A stretch of DNA of 20,230 nucleotides, from positions 1 through 20,230 of the IMG/VR virus record IMGVR_UViG_3300049846_000276; one strand, written 5' to 3'. Shown in pieces: positions 12,573 to 17,879 of this stretch. The notes under the pieces were generated by a model. It had not been told where the DNA came from, did not search any database, and saw nothing but the letters and a program-made list of their open reading frames with translations. Origin of the DNA: a virus. How positions within the stretch are numbered: position 1 is the first letter of the stretch; each line of letters begins with the position of its first letter. The translations under genes and the position numbers were made by a program.

Positions 12573-14513
12573 TCAAGCCTTGAAGGCACGTTCTTGCAAC
12601 TCAAGCACACGTTGGCGGTTGTCCATGGTGGCGCGGTCGATGACGACCATCTCGACCGCCATCTCCATCGCCTTGGCAGTGCCAAGCAGTGGGTCGAAGA
12701 ACGCATAGGTCTCAGCGATGGACTTGAGACCACGAGGCGATAGCGTCAGGCTGATCTCGCCATTGGTGAACGCCTCACGAATGAGCTTGGCGAACGTGGT
12801 CAACTGCGTCACGACAGTTTGCGTCAGGTTCGGGTAAGCCTTGGCAAGGAAGTTGGCTTCCTCGTCACGCTCAAGGTAGTTGACCTCGATCATGACACCG
12901 AAGCGATCAAGCATGGCGGTGTTCATCGGACGCACACCTGCATACACGCCGAACTCATCGCCCTGACCACGACTGTTGGCGGTAGCGCAGAAGCGGAACA
13001 GCGGGTGCGGACGCACAAGACGACCGCCATCCTCGGTCAGCATCAAGCCGTTGCCCTCTGTCGCACGCTGAATCGTGAACAGGATGTCGGGACGACCGGC
13101 GTCGATCTCGTCAAGGATGAGTGCGCAAGGCTGAGTCATCGCTTGCGGGAGGATGCCCTCGTTGAACTTGGACACGGTCACGCCGTTGTCCTCGGCAAGG
13201 GAGGTCTGACCGACAAGGTCGGAGCGCTCAAGGTTCGAGTCGAGGTTCAATCTGTACACAGGAAATCCACAGCGGGCATAGAACTGCTCGAACAGCGTCG
13301 TCTTACCAGTGCCGGTGTGTCCGTGTGCCCACACGTTCTTGTTCATGAGAAACGCAGTCGCCAGCTTGAGCACATGGGTCATGCGGAACTGGTAGTTCTC
13401 ATCGTGTGCGGGAACCATTGGGTGTTGCACGACGTTGCCCTTGTCATCCTTCCACACAAGGGTTGGGATGTCGAACTTGAGTTGAGCCATGGTCTTGCCG
13501 GTCTTGGGGTTCTTGAACAGGTCGGCGGCTTGGCGCATGACAACCTCGTAGGTGAGGGTCGCACCGTCCACGGCTTGGCTACCGCCAGTCGGGATGACCG
13601 CAACGGGACGAGCACTGGCGCGGGACAACTGGTCGGCAAGCTCACGCGACTTGACCTGCAACTTGTACAGGTCTTCGAGGGTGGCCTCGATGGACGTGGC
13701 CTTACCGCCGGTCGCCTGACCGAGCAACGAGTCAACGGCACGAGCAAGGACGCCGTCGATCATGATGCGCTCCGGGGCTGGCTGAGACGAGACGGCAGCC
13801 GGGGCAGGCTCACCAGATGAGCTACCCACCATGTTACGAACCTCGTCTGAGACGACGACGTTGGCACGCTCATCGACTGATCGGTTCATGTTGACGACAG
13901 CGACAGCCGAGCGCAGGGCATCGCACTGCTCCGCCTTGAGACCCTTCGCCATGGCAATGGCGTCGCATGCACGGGTGTCGGATGCGTCGAGGTCGGACGC
14001 GCTGATCTTGCCGTCGAACGATGCGTCCTTGGCAAGCACGGCAGACAACTGACACACGAGGTCAGCGAGTTGGTTGATGTCCATAGAGTTCTCCTTGGTT
14101 GGGGTGATGGTTTGAGTGACGGTGAAGTTGGCAAGTCGGTGACCGCCAGCGGTTGCGTCCATGTCGGACAGGGCGACGTGGTGACCGTAGCCGTAGCCTG
14201 ATTTGGAGCGTGAGTTGCGAACAGCGTAAGACGCAGGGTCGGTGATCGCATCGGTGATGTTGCGAATCACTTGGTCGGAGTCGCCAGTCTCATAGGAGGT
14301 GACGATGCCGCCAACGAGTGCGCCGATGGGCAAGAGGTCGGTGGCTTGACCGATGGTCTTGCCTACTGCACGAGCGAAGCTCGCCTTGACCTGAGTCGAT
14401 GCGTTCTCAACGACGGAACTCGTGAAGAGTTCGCGCAGTTTGGATCGCTTCTCGTCTGCCTGCATCGCATCGACACGACGCAACAATGAAACCGCTTCGT
14501 GAAGTGGAAGCAT
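12573..14513 (-). CDS. cobS: MoxR-type AAA+ ATPase, CobS-like, with N-terminal extension
   Basis: A 646-codon frame. The C-terminal part is a MoxR/CobS AAA+ ATPase: Walker A GHTGTGKTT (K404), Walker B LILDEIDA (D468, E469), a polar sensor in FCATANSRGQ and an arginine-rich lid region. CobS energises cobaltochelatase; MoxR relatives remodel proteins together with VWA partners, such as the gene directly downstream. The first 143 residues (14513-14085) form an unrelated region with a hydrophobic patch (ATDLLPIGALVGGIVTSY) and a Gly/Tyr/His segment. At 14084 an internal ATG (MDINQLADLV) has the operon's typical CAACCAAGGAG leader, which would give a 503-residue ATPase without the extension. ATG 14513 follows AAAGGA; ATG 14528 has no ribosome site. 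Either a fusion or two nested products. Confidence 0.8.
   Translation of the reverse strand: MLPLHEAVSLLRRVDAMQADEKRSKLRELFTSSVVENASTQVKASFARAVGKTIGQATDLLPIGALVGGIVTSYETGDSDQVIRNITDAITDPASYAVRNSRSKSGYGYGHHVALSDMDATAGGHRLANFTVTQTITPTKENSMDINQLADLVCQLSAVLAKDASFDGKISASDLDASDTRACDAIAMAKGLKAEQCDALRSAVAVVNMNRSVDERANVVVSDEVRNMVGSSSGEPAPAAVSSQPAPERIMIDGVLARAVDSLLGQATGGKATSIEATLEDLYKLQVKSRELADQLSRASARPVAVIPTGGSQAVDGATLTYEVVMRQAADLFKNPKTGKTMAQLKFDIPTLVWKDDKGNVVQHPMVPAHDENYQFRMTHVLKLATAFLMNKNVWAHGHTGTGKTTLFEQFYARCGFPVYRLNLDSNLERSDLVGQTSLAEDNGVTVSKFNEGILPQAMTQPCALILDEIDAGRPDILFTIQRATEGNGLMLTEDGGRLVRPHPLFRFCATANSRGQGDEFGVYAGVRPMNTAMLDRFGVMIEVNYLERDEEANFLAKAYPNLTQTVVTQLTTFAKLIREAFTNGEISLTLSPRGLKSIAETYAFFDPLLGTAKAMEMAVEMVVIDRATMDNRQRVLELQERAFKA
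14085..14101 (-). promoter_or_regulatory. Internal ribosome-binding site in the CobS-like frame
   Basis: CAACCAAGGAG at 14101-14091 stands six bases before an in-frame ATG (14084-14082). The identical 11-mer precedes the starts at 15013, 15821 and 16257, so its presence here argues for real internal initiation. Confidence 0.6.
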
Positions 14514-14557
14514 GGGATGTCCTTTCATGGTTAGGGTTAGGGTGAAGTCAGCCGGTT

Positions 14558-14600
14558 GGCTGATGGGTTATGCCCTCTCCCTCTCCTCTGGAGAGACAGG
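14558..14600. repeat. GGCTGA / CCTCTGG hairpin element, copy C
   Basis: The order GGCTGA, GCCC, pyrimidine run, CCTCTGG matches two copies at 16984-17022 and 17077-17116. A six-base stem (14581-14586 with 14590-14595) closes a TCT loop, as in the other two. It spans the 3' end of the gene at 14568-14951 and the gap after it. An adjoining hairpin (TCAGCC with GGCTGA around GGTT, 14548-14563) lies between the two genes and could slow transcription. Confidence 0.4.
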
Positions 14601-14951
14601 CGGGTGGGCGCGTGACACCATCCGATTGCGGATGAAGCTGTCGATGTGGGCTTCGACGACCTCCCAACTGATGCCCACGTTGGCATCGTGAGCCTTACTG
14701 ACGAAGCGCAGAATTTGACGGAAGTCGTCGTCGTTCAGGGGGCCGCACTCAGGCTCGACGTCCCAGTCCGTGAACATGGTGTCGTACTGAGCCTTCACGT
14801 CGTCGATACCCCACCGGATGGTGATGGTGTCTTGGTCGTTGCCGGTCGCCGCATCTTGGATGAGTTGGCGAAGGCGGTACTCGTTGAGCGTCGTCTCAAT
14901 ATCGAATGTGAGGTTGGCGTTCTCGCCGTTGAGGGTGACAGAAATTGTCAT
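14568..14951 (-). CDS. Unknown acidic protein upstream of the AAA ATPase
   Basis: A 127-residue acidic protein. The N-terminal half is β-rich (MTISVTLNGENANLTFDIET); the second half is helical with a Trp/Asp-rich centre (MFTDWDVEPECGPLNDDDFR). No known domain is recognised. Start at ATG 14951 with GGGGAGG upstream; that ribosome site lies in the last codons of the 18-codon frame before it, so the two may be coupled. The longer frame to 15170 is not credible, since it overlaps another gene. Confidence 0.7.
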   Translation of the reverse strand: MTISVTLNGENANLTFDIETTLNEYRLRQLIQDAATGNDQDTITIRWGIDDVKAQYDTMFTDWDVEPECGPLNDDDFRQILRFVSKAHDANVGISWEVVEAHIDSFIRNRMVSRAHPPVSPEERERA

Positions 14952-14956
14952 GGCGC

Positions 14957-15013
14957 TTACCTCCCCAGCATTTGAGCGATGACGATTGCGGTGACGATGA
15001 TGAACTCGATCAT
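14957..15013 (-). CDS. 18-residue hydrophobic peptide
   Basis: ATG 15013 opens an 18-codon frame, MIEFIIVTAIVIAQMLGR, ending at TAA 14957. It is preceded by CAACCAAGGAG (15030-15020) six bases upstream, the same leader used by larger genes of this operon. The peptide is almost entirely hydrophobic with one acidic residue near the start and an Arg at the end, as expected for a minimal membrane peptide. Alternatively it is a short leader that couples translation of the gene at 14951. No family assignment is possible at this size. Confidence 0.5.
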   Translation of the reverse strand: MIEFIIVTAIVIAQMLGR

Positions 15014-15031
15014 GATGTTCTCCTTGGTTGG

Positions 15032-15313
15032 TTACTCGTACTTGAGGCGCTTGATGCGGAAGAACCCCTTGTGCTCGGGGTGGTAGTGCATGAACAGGCG
15101 AGCGTAGTAGGCGATGAAGTCGTTGCTGATCTTGAAGTCGTCGCCCTTCGTGACGATGCTCGTCTCCCACCTGATGCGGTTAACGATGAGCCAAGCGGAC
15201 AGGTGCTTGTGACCTAGCTTGATGGCTTCCCATGTGAACCGCTCGAAGAGTTGGTAGACGTGAGGGTTTGCCTTGTGCCACGCCCACCAGCGTTGCTTGG
15301 TGTCGTCAGTCAT
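15032..15313 (-). CDS. Conserved phage protein (ANPHVYxLFERFT type)
   Basis: A 93-residue protein of a widespread phage family of unknown function. The signature runs ANPHVYQLFERFTWEAIKLG, then HLSAWLIVNRIRWET, then DFKISNDFIAYYARLFMHYH and PEHKGFF. The strict spacing of Trp, Arg and His residues suggests a compact nucleic-acid-binding or enzyme-modulating protein, but I know of no demonstrated role. Start at ATG 15313 with GGAGAAAG upstream; it overlaps the preceding stop as ATGA. Confidence 0.85.
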   Translation of the reverse strand: MTDDTKQRWWAWHKANPHVYQLFERFTWEAIKLGHKHLSAWLIVNRIRWETSIVTKGDDFKISNDFIAYYARLFMHYHPEHKGFFRIKRLKYE

Positions 15314-15651
15314 TTTGCTTTCTCCTTCCTTTCGCGATCAGTGGTGATGAGGTGAGCGCATGCGTCGAAGACGAAGTCTGCGTACTCGCCGGTCTTGATG
15401 GTGTTGCCCTTGGGTGAAGGCGACATCGTGAAGTGGTCGTCTCCGTTGGTTGCCCACACGATGGCGGCGAGCTTCTTGTTGTCGAGGATGACGCACACCA
15501 TGCGACTCTTCTCGAACCTGTTGGGCGCGAGCTTGAGTTCGTAGCGTGCACCGTCTCGGAAGATGATGCTCGTCATGCGTTGAGGCGTGGCTTGTTCGTA
15601 GTAGGCGATGACTGCCTGCTCGACTGGTAGTGGTGGTTGATCGGCGATCAT
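15310..15651 (-). CDS. Unknown small protein, β-rich
   Basis: A 113-residue protein from ATG 15651. This start gives an ATGA overlap with the stop of the upstream gene and leaves eight bases after AAAGGA; the ATG at 15657 would be only two bases from it. The middle is β-rich (MTSIIFRDGARYELKLAPNR then RMVCVILDNKKLAAIVWATN), and the C-terminal helix carries DFVFDACAHLITTDRERKEK. No domain recognised. Both ends are coupled to neighbours. Confidence 0.7.
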   Translation of the reverse strand: MIADQPPLPVEQAVIAYYEQATPQRMTSIIFRDGARYELKLAPNRFEKSRMVCVILDNKKLAAIVWATNGDDHFTMSPSPKGNTIKTGEYADFVFDACAHLITTDRERKEKAK

Positions 15652-15821
15652 TTCCATGTTCCTTTCACGGGTGTGTATGGGATGACGAAGCATTCGCCGG
15701 TGACGAATGTTCCGTCGGCGTGGTACTCAGGCTCACCGCAACCGATGGCGAAGTTGACGAGGCCGATGGTCAGGGTGGTTGCCACGAGCAAGACAGCGAT
15801 GACAGTTGCGATGAGTCGCAT
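15648..15821 (-). CDS. Small exported or membrane-anchored protein
   Basis: A 57-residue protein starting at ATG 15821 with the CAACCAAGGAG leader. Residues 3-25 form one hydrophobic segment (LIATVIAVLLVATTLTIGLV) after a short N terminus with one Arg, so it is either a signal anchor or an uncleaved signal. The cysteine after it (FAIGCGEPEYH) is reminiscent of, but does not fit well, a lipobox. The short outside domain has a second Cys (TGECF) that could form a disulfide with the first. Function unknown; the first gene after the 15838-15885 dyads. Confidence 0.65.
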   Translation of the reverse strand: MRLIATVIAVLLVATTLTIGLVNFAIGCGEPEYHADGTFVTGECFVIPYTPVKGTWK

Positions 15822-15837
15822 GGTTTTCTCCTTGGTT

Positions 15838-15857
15838 GTGTCTCGTAAGTGTGACAG
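15838..15857. promoter_or_regulatory. Operator-like dyad (GTGTC-N10-GACAG)
   Basis: It lies 16 bases upstream of ATG 15821, in the gap between two leftward genes, and has the same half-sites and spacing as the integrase operator. No consensus promoter was identified around it, but the position suits control of the distal leftward operon. Confidence 0.5.
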
Positions 15858-15865
15858 GATAGCAC

Positions 15866-15885
15866 ATGTCACACATACGGGACAG
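15866..15885. promoter_or_regulatory. Operator-like dyad (ATGTC-N10-GACAG)
   Basis: Second dyad in the same gap, its centre 28 bases from the first. The inner TGTC and GACA tetramers are perfect and the spacing is again ten bases. It ends five bases before the stop of the 41-codon gene at 15890. Confidence 0.5.
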
Positions 15886-15889
15886 TGTT

Positions 15890-16015
15890 TCACATGGAAC
15901 GTGCGACCCAAAGCAGGTAAAGCGCACGGATGGTTCCGACTTGTTCGCGGGCACGGTAGAACGCATAGCGCTCACCAAACGCGAGCCGGTCTTGGTAGAC
16001 GATGTGCACGCTCAC
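15890..16015 (-). CDS. 41-residue protein, easily overlooked
   Basis: GTG 16015 opens a 41-codon frame (VSVHIVYQDRLAFGERYAFY then RAREQVGTIRALYLLWVARS and M) ending at TGA 15890. GGAGG lies six bases before the GTG, inside the last codons of the upstream gene, and the GTG overlaps that gene's stop (GTGA). The composition is protein-like: β-type start, then an amphipathic Arg/Ala/Leu helix ending in aromatic and hydrophobic residues. It fills what otherwise looks like a 190-base gap. Family not recognised. Confidence 0.65.
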   Translation of the reverse strand: MSVHIVYQDRLAFGERYAFYRAREQVGTIRALYLLWVARSM

Positions 16016-16257
16016 AGTCGGCCTCCATTCTGGATGTTGATGCCGTAGAACGCGAAGGCGTCGACCGGGGACATGCCCGTCTTGCCCACGAACTTGACCG
16101 CTTTGATGCAGTCCTGCGTGTAGGCGATGCGCTCATCGAGGATGGCTCGCATCTCCGTGTCGCCGTCTCGGACGGCTTCTTCGCGTGCCTTGAGTGCTGC
16201 GAACAGCGCACGCTGGTAAAACTTGGTCGCATCTGCGACCGCGACTGAGGTGCTCAT
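16012..16257 (-). CDS. Unknown small helical protein
   Basis: An 81-residue protein from ATG 16257 with the CAACCAAGGAG leader upstream. Two long helices (ATKFYQRALFAALKAREEAV and MRAILDERIAYTQDCIKAVK) probably form a hairpin or dimerise, followed by a short SPVDAFAFYGINIQNGG tail. No motif points to an enzyme. Its stop overlaps the GTG of the 41-residue gene. Confidence 0.7.
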   Translation of the reverse strand: MSTSVAVADATKFYQRALFAALKAREEAVRDGDTEMRAILDERIAYTQDCIKAVKFVGKTGMSPVDAFAFYGINIQNGGRL

Positions 16258-16261
16258 GGCG

Positions 16262-16471
16262 TTACTCCTTGGTTGCGTTGGTGAATGCGACCGACATGGC
16301 GGTCACGGCTTCGTTGGTGTCGACCTCGAACGTGTCTGCGGCTGGCGGGTCGAACGCACCAGTCGCGAGGAAGGCATAGAAGTTGTCGTCGTCGTGCAGC
16401 GTGTCTGCGCGGCGAAGAGCGAGAAGCTGACGGGTTTGAGCCGCGATGCGGCGTTGGTGTTGTGTCTGCAT
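16262..16471 (-). CDS. Unknown small protein
   Basis: A 69-residue protein. The N terminus is Gln/Arg-rich and helical (MQTQHQRRIAAQTRQLLALR), then an acidic DDDNFYAFLATGAFDPP segment and a Thr/Val/Ala C terminus. Start at ATG 16471 with AAAGGAG upstream; the leader CACGAAAGGAG is identical to the one before the cell-wall hydrolase (6532-6522). It is the first gene after the terminator at 16503-16528, so it needs its own promoter or read-through. Confidence 0.65.
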   Translation of the reverse strand: MQTQHQRRIAAQTRQLLALRRADTLHDDDNFYAFLATGAFDPPAADTFEVDTNEAVTAMSVAFTNATKE

Positions 16472-16502
16472 GAGATGCTCCTTTCGTGGTTGCGAACAGA
16501 CG

Positions 16503-16528
16503 AAAAAAAACCCCCGCCGAAGCGGGGG
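16503..16528 (-). terminator. Strong leftward terminator after the first gene of the operon
   Basis: Reading leftward, a seven-base perfect G-C stem (CCCCCGC / GCGGGGG) with a stable TTCG tetraloop is followed by eight T residues. This is a textbook intrinsic terminator. It stands between the gene at 16546-16923 and the rest of the leftward operon. Confidence 0.9.
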
Positions 16529-16545
16529 TCGTGGGCGCTACGCGA

Positions 16546-16923
16546 TCAGGCGAGCTTGGCGAGGAACGAGCGGAGCAGAGCCAACTCGTCTGCGCTCAAC
16601 GCAGGGGCGCTTGCGGGAGCCTTGCGGGTGCGCTTGGCCTTGGCGACTGGCTCGGCGGTGAACGTCGCGACAGGCGCAGGAGCGGCGAAGCCGTCGCGCA
16701 TTGCACGCACGGTGGCGAGGTTGGCGTTCGCGTTGGCGAGGATGCTCGCGTGGGCTTGCACGCCCTTGCCTGCGGACGCGGCGGCGTTGGCCTTCGCGGT
16801 GCGCGTGGTGATGCGACGCTCGAACTCCGCGACGACGGGGTCGATGTCGGCGACAGAGGTCGCGCCCTTGGCGAGCGCGATGAGGTCGGAAGCCTTGAGG
16901 TTGGCGAGTTTGATTGAGGACAT
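16546..16923 (-). CDS. Ala-rich protein, first gene of the leftward region
   Basis: A 125-residue Ala/Lys/Thr-rich protein. The N-terminal domain is helical (MSSIKLANLKASDLIALAKG, then VVAEFERRITTRTAKANAAA); a Pro/Ala/Lys linker (about 90-112) precedes a short C-terminal helix (LSADELALLRSFLAKLA). This helix-linker-helix design is seen in small DNA-binding or scaffold-like proteins, but no family is recognised. Start at ATG 16923 with GGAGAATG upstream. It has a dyad 25 bases upstream of its start and a strong terminator after it, so it is probably a separate, strongly expressed and repressible unit. Confidence 0.7.
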   Translation of the reverse strand: MSSIKLANLKASDLIALAKGATSVADIDPVVAEFERRITTRTAKANAAASAGKGVQAHASILANANANLATVRAMRDGFAAPAPVATFTAEPVAKAKRTRKAPASAPALSADELALLRSFLAKLA

Positions 16924-16947
16924 AGCATTCTCCTTCGAGTCCGTTGT

Positions 16948-16967
16948 GTGTCACATGCGGGTGACAC
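16948..16967. promoter_or_regulatory. Operator-like dyad (GTGTC-N10-GACAC)
   Basis: Perfect five-base half-sites with ten-base spacing, 25 bases upstream of the leftward gene starting at 16923. No consensus -35/-10 was found around it, but its position matches promoter-proximal operators elsewhere in the window. Confidence 0.6.
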
Positions 16968-16983
16968 GACCGTTGCCGGAAGT

Positions 16984-17116
16984 GGCTGACTCCAACTGCC
17001 CCCTATCCCCCTCTGGGGGAATCAGGCGCACGCCGGAGCGTGTGCCGGAACGGCTGACCGAACTGTCAACCGAACCGGCTGACCCCAATCGCCCTCCTCC
17101 TCCCTCTGGGAGGACG
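16984..17116. repeat. GGCTGA / CCTCTGG hairpin elements, copies A and B
   Basis: Two imperfect repeats of about 40 bases begin at 16984 and 17077 (GGCTGAC, CCAA, GCCC, pyrimidine run, CCTCTGGG). Each ends in a small hairpin with a TCT loop: 17007-17011 with 17015-17019, and 17099-17104 with 17108-17113. A third GGCTGACCGAA fragment lies at 17052. A related copy occurs at 14558-14600. Role unknown; terminators, protein-binding sites or origin iterons are all possible. Confidence 0.5.
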
Positions 17117-17427
17117 ACGTGCGCCGTAAGCCCGCGTCATGATTGCGTAAGCGCCCGCGAGGCCCATTTTTTGCCCACCTCGCGCACTCGTGCGAAACGC
17201 AGGGGCACGCGAGCCACCGCAAAGTCCCTCGATGGGAGACGAAAACCGTGCAAAATCAACGACTTAGCCTCGCAGATGCACGCTTCATGCACCGCAAGGC
17301 GCGTCCCATGGGCGCACCCCCGGGGGGAGACCCCATCCCGCCGACGGCCTTCGCCTCATGCCATGCCCTGCCATTCGAAATTTCGCACCAAAAAATGAAA
17401 ACTCGGTCACAATAACGAGACACAAAG
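17117..17427. other. Non-coding, structured gap before the packaging genes
   Basis: I see no convincing gene here on either strand. The stretch holds a seven-base inverted repeat CGCGAGG/CCTCGCG (17156-17162 with 17178-17184) around a T6-containing loop, a CCCATGGG palindrome at 17305-17312, a ten-base CCCCCGGGGG palindrome (17317-17326) and an overlapping GGGG-AGA-CCCC hairpin. The last 60 bases before the packaging genes turn A-rich. It must contain the late rightward promoter, but no consensus -35/-10 pair is clear. It lies next to the terminase genes, a usual place for a cos or pac site. Confidence 0.5.
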
Positions 17428-17441
17428 AAGGAGAAAAAGAC

Positions 17442-17879
17442 ATGCCAAACGTCCGCAAGAATCGCAGCATCACGCAAAGCACAGGCGGTCTGCCCGCCGT
17501 GACACCCATTGAAGTCGACCGCGTCCGCCGTTCGGTTCTGGACATCGTCCGCAACAACATCCCGACCGTCAGGGAAGTCCTCAACGGCAACAGAAGCTGG
17601 TCGAATCAGCAGGTTCGTCTGTTCGGCATGATGCTCAACAAGGTCATGCCCGACCTGCACCACACATTCAACGAGCACACTATCGAGAACAAGAAAGCTC
17701 ACGAACTCACAATCGAGGAACTCGAACAAATCGCCATGCAGGCGACCGAGCAGTCTGAAAGGGAAGACAAAGAAGAGACGATGGAGGATACTGACGACAT
17801 CAGCGATGCAGAGGTAGTCGAGACTCTGAACCGTCGCGACTCTCAGGAGGAAAAAGATGCCATACAACAGTCAGTCTGA
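17442..17879 (+). CDS. Candidate small terminase subunit
   Basis: A 145-residue protein, two genes before the large terminase. The central part (RVRRSVLDIVRNNIPTVREV, then FGMMLNKVMPDLHHTFNE and LTIEELEQIA) resembles the LLKKxxPDL...LSxEEL pattern of phage small terminase or packaging proteins. The C terminus is very acidic. Small terminases recognise the packaging site and hand DNA to the large subunit; here the structured gap just upstream could contain that site. Start at ATG 17442 with AAGGAG eight bases before it; the frame back to 17358 has no ribosome site. It overlaps the next gene by 23 bases. The assignment rests on position and partial motif. Confidence 0.55.
   Translation: MPNVRKNRSITQSTGGLPAVTPIEVDRVRRSVLDIVRNNIPTVREVLNGNRSWSNQQVRLFGMMLNKVMPDLHHTFNEHTIENKKAHELTIEELEQIAMQATEQSEREDKEETMEDTDDISDAEVVETLNRRDSQEEKDAIQQSV

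Noticed and set aside
12819-13820. A 333-codon open frame on the + strand
   Set aside because: It lies antisense to the CobS-like ATPase, whose Walker motifs are on the other strand. The product is His/Val/Leu-rich without domains, as expected of a GC-rich shadow frame.
14522-14545. Telomere-like GGTTAGGGTTAGGG
   Set aside because: Only two units are present, in a short leader; chance is the simplest explanation.
17156-17184. Possible terminator CGCGAGG...CCTCGCG
   Set aside because: The T6 run lies in the 15-base loop, not after the stem, so it is listed only as structure.
16223-17398. A 391-codon open frame on the + strand
   Set aside because: It crosses three leftward genes, a terminator and the structured gap. 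Arg/Ala/Pro-rich translation and no ribosome site; a shadow frame.
17256-17867. A 203-codon leftward frame over the small terminase candidate
   Set aside because: It is antisense to a gene with a good ribosome site and tight coupling, and its translation has no recognisable features.
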